The notes under the pieces were generated by a model, which did no database searches, was not told where the DNA came from, and worked only from the letters and a program-made list of their open reading frames with translations. Shown piece by piece: positions 11,271-22,959 of a DNA stretch of 64,000 bases (the stretch's first letter is position 1; every line of letters begins with the position of its first letter). The DNA comes from Gnetum montanum. Lineage: Eukaryota > Streptophyta > Gnetopsida > Gnetales > Gnetaceae. The stretch lies in contig MNCI01000852.1 of assembly GCA_015680685.1 (NCBI GenBank), positions 764,341 through 828,340 of the forward strand, read 5' to 3'. Made by a program: the position numbers and the translations under genes.

Positions 11271-12061
11271 CCTGAACCTTAGTTAATCCAATTTAAATAA
11301 TCTGATAATACATTGTCAACTTTAACAGGGAGTGTATCCTTTAACAGCAAAGAATCTGATCCTTAATCTTCTGATTTTGCTTCCATACAACTTAACAACC
11401 AAACACTTCACATATTGGCTTGTTTTCTATTAACTCACCATACTAAACTTCTTCATTTATGCTATCTTAAAAAAAAATATTCCAACTGTTCCATGCAATG
11501 GCTAAATGTGCCAACACATTTGTTTATTATTATAATATTTTTTTCTCTTCGTTGTATCATAATTTTTTCTTTGTAAAGTGTGTTGTACCTCAACATACAA
11601 GGATCAGTAGACTAAGTTGCACCTATCCATTATAATTGTTCTTTCTTATTGACCTATGGGCTTGATGCACTTTTTATCGGAAAGCATCTTACTTGAGCTT
11701 GTTAGGATTTTTCAAGATTGAGTTATTAGTGTTGTGGTACACTATTTTAGAGTGGAGCTTAAGGTTGTAAAGGTTGTGGGAGCCTAAAAATCATATTCCA
11801 ATCCTGATGGAACCTTGCAGGGTTGAGTGGTTAGTGTTGTGGCACAACACTCTAGAGAAGGGCTTGAAGACTATACAGGGTGTGGACCTTTCAACCACAT
11901 TTTGAGAGCAACAAAGATCAAAGGTGTGTTAGAGATCTACCCTTTGAGTGTGGAATACCCAATTTGGGGAATCACATTAAATTTAGTGTGTGTGCTTTTG
12001 AATTACAAAGTTTTAATTTAGGGAACTATTCATCCCCCTTCTAAGTTAAATGATTTACAAG

Positions 12062-12075
12062 TGGTATTGAAGCTT
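12062..12075 (+). other. Copia primer-binding site
   Basis: TGGTATTGAAGCTT corresponds to the TGGTATCAGAGC site complementary to initiator tRNA-Met, with three differences. It lies just past the LTR end at about 12059. Confidence 0.65.
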
Positions 12076-12114
12076 CGTACTCTTCTCTATCATCATCAAC
12101 TTCAAAGGTGAAAA

Positions 12115-12192
12115 ATGAAGGGGGCATCCTACACAAAGCCACCCATGTTCAATGGTTGGGATTACCAAGCATTAATGATCTGCTTGAGGTAG
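12115..12192 (+). pseudogene. Copia gag, first 25 codons
   Basis: ATG 12115 opens a frame containing ASYTKPPMFNGWDYQ, the usual start of plant copia Gag (the KPP.F.G..Y motif). It reaches TAG at 12190-12192, at the junction with the LTR fragment of element D. The rest of the element is not found in the same orientation nearby. Confidence 0.6.
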
Positions 12193-12560
12193 TCATACTT
12201 ACATGTATTACTTAATCATATTCATTAATTAAGAACATGAATGTAATTTTCATGAATGGTAAAGTGCATAAAGTAAACATTAATCTATTTTTAGTGCTAT
12301 AAGGAGTTTTAAGAATCTTGTCTTTATTGTCATCGCATTAAGATGTCTAGGTACATTGATGCTTGAATAAGGATCCGTACAATCCTTAAAGTCCTATTGC
12401 ATGCACTTAGAAAATACAGGAACAACCTACAAGAACTTCATTATGCTACTAACTCAATGGTGTCATAAATGTAGTAGGTACATACATTTATATTGACAGA
12501 GATAGACACTGCATTGATAAGGATGCATCAACGCATGTCCATCAACATAGCTTGACTTTG
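12178..12560 (-). repeat. Truncated LTR of the element D family
   Basis: The segment matches the LTR at 21620-22515 in order: the TAGTCATACTTA region, the AATCTTTATTC-like block, the CCTATAGTAGG-like block, a TATA-like site (around 12488-12496 on the minus strand) and the TTGATGCA region. The U5 end is missing below 12178. Confidence 0.65.
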
Positions 12561-13329
12561 TGATTCATTACAAAGCATACCTAGATTACAATACTCTCAA
12601 CATGCATCATCTCCAACATTCAATGCATCATATTCAAAAATAACCAAGTGACATAACTCATAGGTAGATAAAAAAATCATAACACACATACATCAAAGTC
12701 AAAACACAATATATCATGTTGTTTTGGCTTAGCATAAGGCCTTACATGTGCTTTAGCTCCCATTCAATATATTCAACCAAGATTATTCCATTCATCTGTT
12801 GTATCGCAACTCAAGAATAGCTCATGCCTTACTTACAATAGTTAATTTCTAGAAGGCATGATCTGAGATTACCTTATGCAAGCCTCATGGTAGATACCAC
12901 AAGCTAGTTGCATTCATACTACCACTTTCTTTAAGAGCCAAACTTCATGAAATTTACATAATAGAGGCTAGCATGATTGCATCATGATTCCATAACCCAT
13001 ACCTTATCTATAACATTGTAACCATGTTGCATGCTAGCCACATCTCCTATTTTTCCAAAAATAATAAAACATACATCATGACCCCATTGCAAATAAGTTG
13101 TGCCTTGCATTTCTATGGGAAATCATTACCACAACTACATCATAAAGGCACTACATCCTGCATTTGAGATAAAATGTCCAAAGCCATGGCATCGAAAGGA
13201 TAATGTAATTCATGCTTGCTATAGTACTAATTATAATGAGGCCATATTCCAAGAATGATCTACAACTGAATTGCACTCAACAAATTCCAAAATAAACAAT
13301 GATCAAACATTACTATCCATAGTAAATAT
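12561..13329. other. Unassigned stretch
   Basis: The sequence is AT-rich with no recognised coding family. In the minus orientation it would be the 3' untranslated part between the coiled-coil ORF and the LTR fragment. Confidence 0.3.
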
Positions 13330-16130
13330 CATGCATTAGCAATGGTTGAGGCTATGGTTGTCCTTCTACTACTACAACTTCAGGTGGGAGGTGGAAAGCA
13401 TCTAGTAGTTCTTTTATTTTCTTCTCCTTATTCTTGGGATCATGTTCATGCACCTTCCCCAATGTGGGTTGGAATGAGCACATCCCAAGGACACAGGATC
13501 ATTGGAAATAATTCTTTAACATTGACAAACCAGGTAGTGAACTGTTTGGATTCAATGTCAAATGCTTACACTATGTTCTTCAGCTCCTAGTAGTCATTCA
13601 TCCATCTAGCTAGGTCCTTAATGATGGATCACTGATCTATGAATCGTCCTTTAAGGACATCGAGTTTAGCATTAGTAGTCTCAAGCTTTTTCTTGGGGTC
13701 CTTATGGTGTTTGAACTTGGCCTTGTATAGTAGATATGAGATAGCCACTTGCTTCTCTAATTTTGACCATGGCCATCTAGCTATTAGCATTGCCAGGTTT
13801 GCAAAACGAAGATTGGCAAACTCCATATACTCTGTCATTTCTTCAATATACAACACCTTCAAGTAGATCTCCACTTTGTTGTAGGCATCAATCCCATCAA
13901 GGATGGGCTGCCACATCTCTCTTCCTTGCTAGAGTTGCTGGACGGCTTCATTTACTTTAGACTTTGCTATCTAGATTTCTCTTTCATTAATTTCCTTTTG
14001 CAAGCCAACCTGGTCCCTGTAGTGATTTTTTACTCTCTTAAACTTGAGAGCTTCATTCTTCCAAGTGATGATTTCGATGGTAGACTTTTGTTGCAAGATG
14101 TGTGCCTCCTCCATTGAAAATTTGTAGTTCTCCATGGCCAATTTCCTCAATTTAATGTTGACTTTGATAGGCTGCTCCTACTGTTGATGAATGAATTCTT
14201 GCATTTGATCTCTTTGAGCATCAACATTTTTCAAGCAATGATTTTGTGCGGTTAATGGTTCATTTTCTTGGTGCATCTAATTCAAGTCCTTTTAATTAAG
14301 TGTGTTTTATCTTTTTCCAAAAACCATTTGAAGATGACCATTACTGCTTCCTTCTCAACCTTTTAAAATTGTTCCTACAGCTATTTGGTAGCTTCATCTC
14401 TTGTCATTACTAGACTAAGGATTGTTTACTCTACAAGTTGAGCATGAATTTTAGCAACCTCTATGGCCAAGTGTTGATTTTGTTCTTGGGTGATTTCTAG
14501 TTGCCCCTCTAAAATGATGCATTTTCCCCTTGCATTTAGCAACTCTGACTACGTTGCAGTGATGTTCTCTAAAAGATCAGAGATATCCAAAGTTAGTTGC
14601 CTAGTTCCCACCAGTCATTTCAGCATTTGTTCATGTTGGGCTACATTCAATTTTCCACTGACCATGCCTATAGATGTCTGCACATCTTGGAGTGTAGATA
14701 CATCTAGTACAAATTCCACTAATGCATTCAATGCTTTAGCTACATGTTCAACTACCACTCCTGCCACTATTTCTTGCCCTTAGTGCTACATCATCAAGAC
14801 AATTGCCTCTTCGCCTTTCTCCAACCTCACCAAGAAAGTGGTAGCATTCCCAAAGATTTCTAGGAATAGATAATGTATTGCTAATGATACCGTTACCTCC
14901 CAAGAATTAGAATCCAACCTTGAAGGTAGCTACATTCTTCGAGCAAAGAAAATGGAACCATCCCTCTCCATCTAGCTAACTATTTAGGCCACTTCATTAA
15001 GGTGACTCATTATTGGCTAATACACAAATGGATCCACCCCACTCATACCTACTTGTTGCTCTTGTTCACTTAGGATTTATTCTCATATTTTTCATAGATG
15101 CTCCATAATTGTGCAAGCCTCCAGTGTTGTTTCTTGAACGGGTGGTGGTGGCAGCTACTCCTCTTCTTGAGTTGTTGTTGGAGTTTTATCCTTCATGATT
15201 TCTAACCATGAGGCCAAAGGAGCATGCTTGAGGGTATCATTGGAATAGTGAACAATGCCTATCCTTTTGCAAAGTTACCTGATGAGGCATGGAAATGGTA
15301 GGGTCTTCCTTCCACATTCATTCTCCTTGAAGCACTTCTCGATCTCTAAGTAGATTAGCTGTGTAAGGTTAACAGGAAATTTCCCACTTAGAGTGGTGCA
15401 TGCTTGAGTGGAGAAAGCAATCACCCTTGCTTAGCCTCACCATTGGATTGAGGTAATAGGTTGAAATCTTGAAATAAATCTACTTCACCATTGTGAGCAT
15501 GCCATACTCCTTACGGTCCACCCTATAGCATCACTAGGTCTACTCCCTTTTTGCCTTAGGATTACCTTTTGTTGATATTGATATCTCCACCAACTATGTT
15601 CCAATGTCTAGAAACCCTAGTACCTATGTGATGACCTCCACCGAGTAGGACACTTGAACATCCTTGATTTTTACAATAGACCCTAGCCTTCAACTATTCT
15701 AGAAGATATAGGTATCTCCCATGCACCACTTCCCACTAGTTGTGATGATTGTCCACATGGGAGAGGTTTGCAATTGTGTTCTGACATCCTTTGGAGCTTT
15801 TTCCAAAAATGGCCCAAAGTTTATCTCTTGAAGAACTAATCTTTGGAACTCTTAGGACTTGATGACATCTAGAAAGGCTTGAGTTAGAGTGACCTCAAGC
15901 CTTGGCATAGGTCCTAGTGCTTCTCCTTGTTAACACTATTCTATAGGTACTTCTTCTTTTGAAATCTGTCGAATAGATTCCACTTCAGGATCCTCACAAA
16001 GAGGTCCCATTGCATGGGTCACCTCTCATTGTTCTTGGCCTTATTACTATTGGCCACTTCTAGCTCTAGTTTGTTTCTCCCATGGTTGTGCAGGTTCTCT
16101 TTTCTACAGATGCTTTTGTTTGGGTGCCAT
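13330..16130 (-). pseudogene. Long coiled-coil ORF within an LTR unit, function unknown
   Basis: Beginning at ATG 16130 (MAPKQKHL, then TAG), minus-strand frames can be followed for about 900 codons with frameshifts and many stops. Recognisable open pieces include FGPFLEKAPKDVRTQLQ (near 15.8 kb), YGMLTMVK and STYYLNPMVRLSKGDCF (near 15.5 kb), and MKDKTPTTTQEE at about 15.2 kb. A heptad-like region follows (LEGQLEITQEQNQHLAIEVA, near 14.45-14.52 kb). Last is a 95-codon block at 13629-13916 rich in Leu, Lys and Ala. No zinc knuckle, protease or membrane span is evident. It is preceded by a U3-like segment and TATA box. Low-complexity N-terminus, globular middle and coiled-coil end suggest a structural or nucleic-acid-binding protein; that is inference. 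The family is not recognised. Confidence 0.5.
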
Positions 16131-16586
16131 CTATAATCAGAATAGAACCATCGATTAGCAATCATTGTGTAACCATAAAATAATTGGGATACCTTAACTC
16201 TTGAGGATAGTTACACTTGGCTAAGTTGTAATTATGGCTAATTTAATTAACTTAATTATTATTTCTATTTATGCCTTATCATTGATAAATCATCCCAGAG
16301 ATTGTTGGAAGGGTTAACTTGGAAAAAATTTATGTTTATGTATGATTAAGGCTATTAATCCCTTGGGGGAGTTAGAAAAAATTTTCAAAAATTGCATTAG
16401 AAACATTAAGGTTTGTGGCCCCCACAATAAATATCTTACCTCTGATAAGTGTAGGATCAAAAAATGGAGTGATTTGGACAAATGGTTTGAAAGTTATGGA
16501 CTCCGAAAGGTTTTGGGTTCTAAAAAATTGCAAAAATTTCCTGTGTGTTATGAGAAAATGACAAAAAATTCCAAAGTGTTCAGTGG

Positions 16587-16665
16587 TATATATAGTATTT
16601 TTGTATTGCATCAACAAGGCCTTGTCAACTTAGTTGGCTACATAGTTGAGGCCTCATCGATGTAG
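16587..16665 (-). promoter_or_regulatory. U3-like motif cluster and TATA box upstream of the coiled-coil ORF
   Basis: On the minus strand, GATGAGGCCTCAAC and GACAAGGCCTTGTTGATGCA precede CTATATATACC (16587-16596). The same words in the same order precede the TATA box in the LTR at 21620-22515. Downstream of the TATA box the two sequences are unrelated, so a U3-type promoter has been joined to a different transcribed region. Confidence 0.55.
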
Positions 16666-16679
16666 TTATTGATCATAAT

Positions 16680-18300
16680 TAACCTCCATTAACATTGGTC
16701 AATCTTCCAAGATACAAGGAATTTTTTGATGAAATTGAAGTCAAATGAAAGCTTAGAAGACTAAGAATAGTATGAAATTATGAGAAGAGGATTTTGAAGT
16801 TCATAAATTTGAAAAAATGGAGAAAATTGATTTAATGGATAAATGCAATGAAAGATTGAGTACTAAGTGATTTACACAATGGAAAATACAAAATATAAGA
16901 TTCTAGTAATGTTAAAGGCAAGGAACCTTAACTAATCAAGCTAAAAGCTAGGCAAGTGGATCCTCCCCATAGGAGGCTCATGCCATTTTTTCCCTTGCAC
17001 AACCTCAACTAAGGAGTCCATGGATCCCATAGTTGATTTAATGATCATGACAAGTTAAATACCAACCCAAACGAATCCACTCAAGAATCCCAATACATCA
17101 AACTAAGACATAGAGCATAACATAGAACCTGACAGTGAGGTGAGTTATGGTAGCACGGATGGATGATAGAGAAGGTGGAATGGAGTTTCAAATTAAGGTC
17201 ATAAGAAATCCTTTGTGGAATTGTGGTTAAAATGACCTAAGAAGTTCCATTCTTAGTCCAGACCAAAGCCATCCACTTTCAATGACTTCACATTGCCACT
17301 CTAAGACCAATCCATCCATTGGAGACACAAGAGTGTCCCTACAAGATAACCATCATTCCACAAAGAGGAGAGAAGTAGGAACTGTGAGAGAGAGGGCCTT
17401 AGTTAGATGGGACCTTCATGCATAGGTGTATGTCTTTCAAGTCCCATAACTAGTGCTTGTAGTCCTTTTATTTGTCCAAGGAATGTGCTTTGAATTCCCA
17501 TTATTTTTTATTATTATTTTTTGTAATGGGGACCACACCATGTGAGGACTTATTCATGTCAAAGGGGAGTGCTTTGAATTTCCATCATTTTTTGTAATGA
17601 TGGGAACCACACCATGCAACAACGTTATTTGTCTTCGTATCATTGGGTGGTATGGAACAATAAGAAGTCTACAAAAAAACACTCAATCCCTCAAGCAAGA
17701 AGAAGAGTACAAAGAGTATTGAGTCCCCTTGAAGTCACACCCTTTACAAACCTTTTGATCGTTCCTAATTCTAGAACTACCAAGGTCACTAATTGATTAA
17801 AAGTTTCTTTGATGAAAAAGGGACCTCAAATTCCCAAAACAAGAAAACCATGGAGTTCTTTGGATGGATGGATGACGTGGACTCACTGCCTGCCCCATGA
17901 AAAATAAATGACATCAAAGTAATCAAACATCAAAATTCAAAAATAGAAACCAGACATCAAGAATCACACATTAAGCACAAACCATCATTAGTAAACAATA
18001 ATAGCAGCATTGTGTCCTGTGACAATAAAGTAGATTTATTAGCAAATATGAGAAAATATCACACTTAATCAAAAGAAATAAAAGAGACAAAATAAAGTAA
18101 AATATATAAGAAAGTGTAAAATATTCAAGAAAATTAAAATGTACTAAAAATGGTATAAAATTAGAAAAATTTGAAAATCAAGGGTAGAAAAACTGGGAGG
18201 CCATGGTAATGGTTAGCATGGATGGTCATCTTCCCCATGATTGAGTTGGAAGGAGGAGATTCAAAAAATAGAACATGGGTGTCCATCAGGTGAGGCAATA
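16680..18300. other. Unassigned stretch between RT and the U3-like segment
   Basis: The RNase H and integrase expected after RT on the minus strand are not found. Composition is AT-rich with mixed frames. Confidence 0.35.
17480..17620 (+). repeat. Short tandem duplication, about 83-bp period
   Basis: GTGCTTTGAATT, a T-rich run, TGTAATG and ACCACACCATG occur in the same order twice, starting near 17486 and 17569. Confidence 0.6.
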
Positions 18301-18745
18301 CTTGCTCAAGTTGGTCCAAGGTTTACTCAAAGGTAGCTATGTAGGTGGAGAAGTCATCCATGAAAACTTCAACATCACTACCAATTTTTTGTTGAAAGAT
18401 ACTAAGGACCAAGCATTGAAATGTTTTAGGGGCATTGCATAGGCCAAATGGCATCTTACAGTATGCAAAAGTTACCGAAGGACTTGTGAATGTTGTCTTG
18501 GCTTGGTCTTTTGGTGCAATTTGGATTTGGTTATAGTCACTATAACCATACAAGAAACTATAATAGCAATGCCCAAATATGGTGTCAAATACTTGATCCA
18601 CAAATGGCAAAGGAAAGTGATCCTTAAATGTTGCCATATTTAAAAACCTAAAGTCAATGCAAATCCACCATTTACCATCCTTCTTTGGTACAATTATGAG
18701 TGGGCTAACCCACTCACTATCTATGATTGGATAGATAAACCCCAC
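18300..18745 (-). pseudogene. Gypsy reverse transcriptase of element D
   Basis: About 140 codons are open in one frame. In order they show WVSPLIIVPKKDGKW, ICIDFRFLNMATFKDHFPLP, MPFGLCNAPKTFQ and the catalytic motif as VFMDDF (FMDD in place of YVDD, a known variant). The frame ends at a stop just after the catalytic motif, and the connection domain and RNase H are missing. Upstream, three stops in a row break the join to the linker. The enzyme would copy element RNA into DNA in cytoplasmic particles. Confidence 0.9.
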
Positions 18746-19316
18746 CTTGAGGAGTTACTCTATTTTCTCCTTAATGATTTACTTTAATTTGGGATTTAGC
18801 CACCTCTGTGGCTACCTTCTAGGCTTCATGGCCAAGTCAATGTAGATGTAGTGCTAGCATATCCTTCGATCGATTCCTATAGCTCTAGATATGACCAAGC
18901 GAAGGTTGTTGACCATTTATTTACCACTTCAACAACTTTTCTTTTTGTTCAGGAAAAATTTTAGCATTAATGATGATTGGTTTACCATTCTTTAAAAATG
19001 CATACTCCATTTCGACTAGTAAATTTTTTAGTTCTAAGGGCTCCTACTTAAAGTGATCAAGGATCTCCAACTCTCCCCAATAGTTATCATCATCTTCATT
19101 AGAGAGTTTGGAATGCACTTGTTTAATTTTGTCCATGCCTTCTACATATGCACAAGTTAAGCTCTCAATTGGCTTCATGCATGCTGTGCTATTATTTGAA
19201 TTAGCTATTAGCCACTATGTGCCATCCTACTTTGTGGCTGCTACATACAGATATAGTTGAATATTAATTTCTTGCACACACTGATTACATGCCTTCATGT
19301 ATGTGCTTCTGAATGA

Positions 19317-19800
19317 TCAAATCTTTTGCATGTAATTGCACCTATTATCATTGTACGTAATGCATGGAATACACTTCTTCTCAATTTTTCCTAACTCATT
19401 CTCTTTAGATATTTCAAGAGATAGGTCCCTTATACCCATTTTTTCATCAACAGTGATTAACCAAGCCCTTCCCTTGATGATGGGAAAGTCACTTTTGCAA
19501 TTGTCCACCTTGGTTACTAGAAAATTAGTAAGATAGGACCACCCACAAACTATGGTCACAATTTCCTCTACTAATTACAAAGGGACTGTAATCAACTGAT
19601 CTTCTAATTCTAAATGAATGTTGCTCTTCTTAAGAGGTGGTAGGTACAAGGCTTTGTACATATCATGGGAGATGAGGTTAACTCTAGAACCAAAGTCAAG
19701 AAGAGCCTTGCACGGCTCTTGTCCAGCAATCTGTAGAAAGATGAGTGAACTTCCTAGATCAAATATTTTTGTAGGATGGTTTCCAACCTTGATCTAGTTA
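19317..19800 (-). pseudogene. Gypsy aspartic protease of element D
   Basis: The active-site loop reads ALLDFGSRVNLIS, so the expected Asp-Ser/Thr-Gly is Asp-Phe-Gly. It is followed by LPPLKKSNIHLELED, a stop, and FPIIKGRAWLITV near 19.45 kb. The arrangement and words match the protease at 5615-5900 on the plus strand. The linker to RT (19316-18746) is translatable in pieces with several stops. It would be inactive as read. Confidence 0.78.
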
Positions 19801-19999
19801 GAAACAACATGAGTTAGAATTACAATGTAGATCCTAGGTAGCACTTGGTTTGAAGGGTGCTTGAAGGTATTATATGTAGAGGATGAGGGTACTAGAGATG
19901 CAAGGTGATCAACTGAAGTAGATTATGATGGCTAGAGAGGACTACTAGGCTAGAAGAAAGGTCATTTCCTTGATTGATTCTCCAAACCACTTGGTTAAA

Positions 20000-21174
20000 A
20001 AACTAGTTGTGAGTGTACATCCCTTCTAGCATTTTGTTGCTATGGCTATGGATGAATTTCACCCTGCATGGATGGAGTAGGAGGTAACTGAGTTGAAGTT
20101 GGAGGTGTAGGTGTAGAGGGATGTGGAGGATGATAAGGATATGAATATGGGTTTTCCCCTTGAGTAGATGATCAATATGTTTGGTGGTATTCTAAAGGAT
20201 AATAGTGATGTTGGAATGATGCATGAGTTACCAAACTTCTTGGGGAGATGGATTGCTCAACATAGTACCCGTATGGATCTGGCTGCCTATAAGGGTACTA
20301 TTACCTTGGTGGTGGCATTCTCCATGATTGTCATTAGTACCACTATTAGTACTATTCATAAGGTTGTGGAGGAGTTCCACTTGGGTAGTAAGATTGTTGT
20401 TGCTAGTGGAACTATCTTGGACTGCATTGAGGATAAGGCCATTGTCTTGGAGCTTGCCTTGAGTGTCATTGGAAAAAGCTTGAGTTTTTGCCACTTATTC
20501 TTGATGTTTTGTAAGGCATAAACATCTTAAAAAGCTTGTATATGTGTCTATGAATCAAAATTGTATTCCCCCTCAAATCTTAGGATATTGTTCATATCTA
20601 GGCACTTGATCTGACTATCCTTTATATGCTTATTTGGAATTCTTACTACCTCTACAATGTTAAGCATACTTTAAGTCACCAGTAAAGGGTCATTATCATC
20701 ACTACGTTGGTGATGTTGATGATGATTTCGGCCACCCCTTCAATTTTGGTGGCCTTCATGATCATTATTCTTTCATTGATCACCTTCATCACAGTTGTTT
20801 CAATGGTGGCTTCTATGAGAACCGTCAGATGAAGAGGAATGTTTGGAATCAGATGAAGAAGATGAAGAGGAAGATAGATTTCCACTGCCACTCTTACACT
20901 TTTTACAATCTCCATCATTAGATCCCTTGTTAATGCAATGTTCACCTAAATTCCTACCTTGGCTATCACTCTACCTTGAACTCAATTTATGAATAGTTGA
21001 TCGCAGGGTCAAGTTCACATCCTCACAATCATTAGCAACGGGTGGAGAATCTTCATGTTGAGAACCTTCCAAGGAAGGGTTCTCATTGTCCTCTTGATCT
21101 AGTACGAACAAGGGGTTAGTGTAATGTTTCCCCTTTGTGGCTTCATGGAGTCTCTCTTGATGTTTGTCTCGCAT
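20000..21174 (-). pseudogene. Gag remnant of element D
   Basis: Minus-strand frames between the primer site and protease carry acidic and serine-rich stretches (NPLFVLDQEDNENPS near 21.1 kb; a Ser run with Asp near 20.85 kb) and His-rich pieces near 20.7 kb. One open part spans 67 codons at 20971-21174. No CCHC knuckle is visible. The call rests mostly on position between PBS and protease. Confidence 0.45.
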
Positions 21175-21600
21175 ATGTTAAGTTTCAATGGGATGATAGT
21201 TCTGAGTGTCATATCCATCCACAACGTACTCTTCATGAAGATCTACTATGCCCAACTTCTTAAGGTTTTTAATTAGCATTCATGGCACAGATCTATCGGG
21301 AGGCAAAATGATGTTGCCCTCCATATCATGTCATTTCATTTGTTCATTTTGATGTAGGATGAAGGTGAAATTTGGTACAAACTCATCTAGATGAGTGTAT
21401 ACCACCTTACATTCCTGTGGGATTGATGGTTTAGTATCGTCACACTTATTAGAAGAAGAAGAAATTTTGTAAAGCAAAATGAAATTATTAGTGTTCTTTT
21501 ATAATTTATGTATAATGGGAATGTTATGGACTTTTAGGTTTATACAATGATATTAGTGGTATCCACTTAGACCTAAATAGCACACGTTCAACAAACAAAG

Positions 21601-21618
21601 TCCTTAGCAACAATGCCA
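21601..21618 (-). other. Primer-binding site of element D
   Basis: On the minus strand this reads TGGCATTGTTGCTAAGGA, a decayed form of the tRNA-Asp complement seen intact at 56255-56272. It begins one base after the LTR end. Confidence 0.65.
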
Positions 21619-21619
21619 A

Positions 21620-22515
21620 TGATGAGTGGCGAGGTACCCCTATGTCCAACCATACAAATCATGAAGCATTCACTCATGACTTGGTCGAATTCTATAGACT
21701 TTATCATTTCTAGTGAACTATCCCTTTAGAAAGTGAATCTAACATTAAAGTTAATCATTTTCCTCCCAATTACACTTGTGACATTCATTGGTATGGTTGA
21801 GTGTAACTAAGGCATTCGATTTTTACCATTTTGTATTTTATGTTCTGGGTACTTAAAATGTAGGTAAAAGGAATTTGATTAACTAATATAAATTAATTAA
21901 TTAACTATTATTTAACTAATCCTAACATAAGTATCCATTCCCACTTTCCGTACATGTCCTAAACCCACGTATCCACTACTAGGTGACTAAACGCTACACT
22001 ACTGGGCATACCAAGTGAATACGTGTTATGCTCGAATCGGTCATACTTATGTATTTAATCTATCTAGCTTAATTGTCTCATTAACATAATAATTAGAAAA
22101 TATTTGATAACTAATTAAAAACATTTAATAAACTATTGAAAACATTAAATGCATAAATAAAATAGCTAATCTATCTAAAGTGTTGCAAGGTTTATTAGAA
22201 AGCTCATCTTTATTGTTGCACACACAGTCATGCTTAGGTACAACAATGCTCGAATAAAGATTCATAAACCTAATGACTCCTACTATAGGCACTCAAGGAA
22301 AAAATTCTAACTTTCAAATGGAAAAAATGCAAAAGCTTCACTATTATTAAAATATGGACTCCCCATAAATGTAGTGGATAGGCACATATTTATAGGCAAC
22401 AGATAAACATTGCATCAACGAGGCATCATCGACGTAGGTTGAATGTGTTCACAAGGCCTCGTAGACAAGGCCTCATCAACATAGTCAACTATGTTGATGA
22501 GGCCTCACCAACACA
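21620..22515 (-). repeat. 5' LTR of element D (896 bp)
   Basis: In the minus sense it begins TGTGTTGGTGAGG and ends ACTCATCA. It has a TATA box about 120 bases in, and a long leader shared with LTR-derived pieces at 12178-12560, 28630-28960, 50600-51085, 52140-52667, 54005-54275 and 55725-56253. Its 5' border abuts pol of element C, marking a nested insertion. Confidence 0.8.
22386..22397 (-). promoter_or_regulatory. TATA box of LTR D
   Basis: The minus strand reads GCCTATAAATAT. Just upstream are repeated AGGCCTC/GATGAGGC words that form short palindromes in U3 (22420-22515). Confidence 0.65.
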
Positions 22516-22803
22516 GTGAAAAAATGATGATTCTTCACCATCTATCAAGGGAATTTTAAGTGTCATCACCTCTAGTTGAAAAGTTTTAAGATCATCATAA
22601 GACCAAGCAAAATTTTCCAAATTATTTTTCAAGAGTAATAATAAATTTTTCTTAAAAAATAAATCCTTTTCCTTTGTGACATTTAACATATTTAATATCT
22701 CAATAGATCCAGGATTCATTACTTCATAAGCTTGCTCATCTAGATTCTGTATATCTTTTTTGGTAAGCATATTTTTGCTAAAATCATTTTTATAATCAAT
22801 CAC
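22516..22803 (-). pseudogene. Pre-RT linker of element C, truncated
   Basis: An open frame of about 95 codons ends with NNLENFAWSYDDLKTF and VMTLKIPLIDGEE. The FAWSY-D-D motif is the familiar segment just before RT in plant gypsy polyproteins. The frame then runs into the LTR of element D (its last residues are LTR-encoded), so RT is separated from it. Confidence 0.8.
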
Positions 22804-22959
22804 CTTTTTAGAAATAGATTTTATCTTAAACCTTGATGTTATTTTAGGTATGATTTGACTTTCAAATTCCTATTTATTTTTCAAGAATCTAAGTAATTAA
22901 TCAACATATTCGAATAATTGTAAATAGTTTATGTTGTTTGGTATCGATGATTGATGTTG

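Larger units (their letters stand above)
11640..12192 (+). mobile_element. SIRE-like Ty1/copia element, 5' end only
   Basis: The end of a copia LTR (with CTATTCATCCCCCTTCTAAG near 12026-12045) is followed by an initiator-tRNA-Met-type primer site and the first codons of gag. The LTR tail, the primer site position and the opening of gag fit SIRE/Maximus-type copia elements. The element is cut at about 12178, where an LTR fragment of element D begins. Its 5' border near 11640 is uncertain. Confidence 0.6.
12178..22515 (-). mobile_element. Ty3/gypsy element D and associated coiled-coil ORF unit
   Basis: A 5' LTR (22515-21620), PBS, gag, protease and RT read in order on the minus strand. RNase H and integrase are not found. 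A U3-like segment with a TATA box then appears near 16.6 kb, followed by a 2.8-kb degenerate ORF and, at 12560-12178, a truncated LTR of the same family as the 5' LTR. This may be one rearranged element, or element D ending near 16.6 kb plus a non-autonomous unit using the same U3. The outer limits given cover both readings. Confidence 0.55.
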
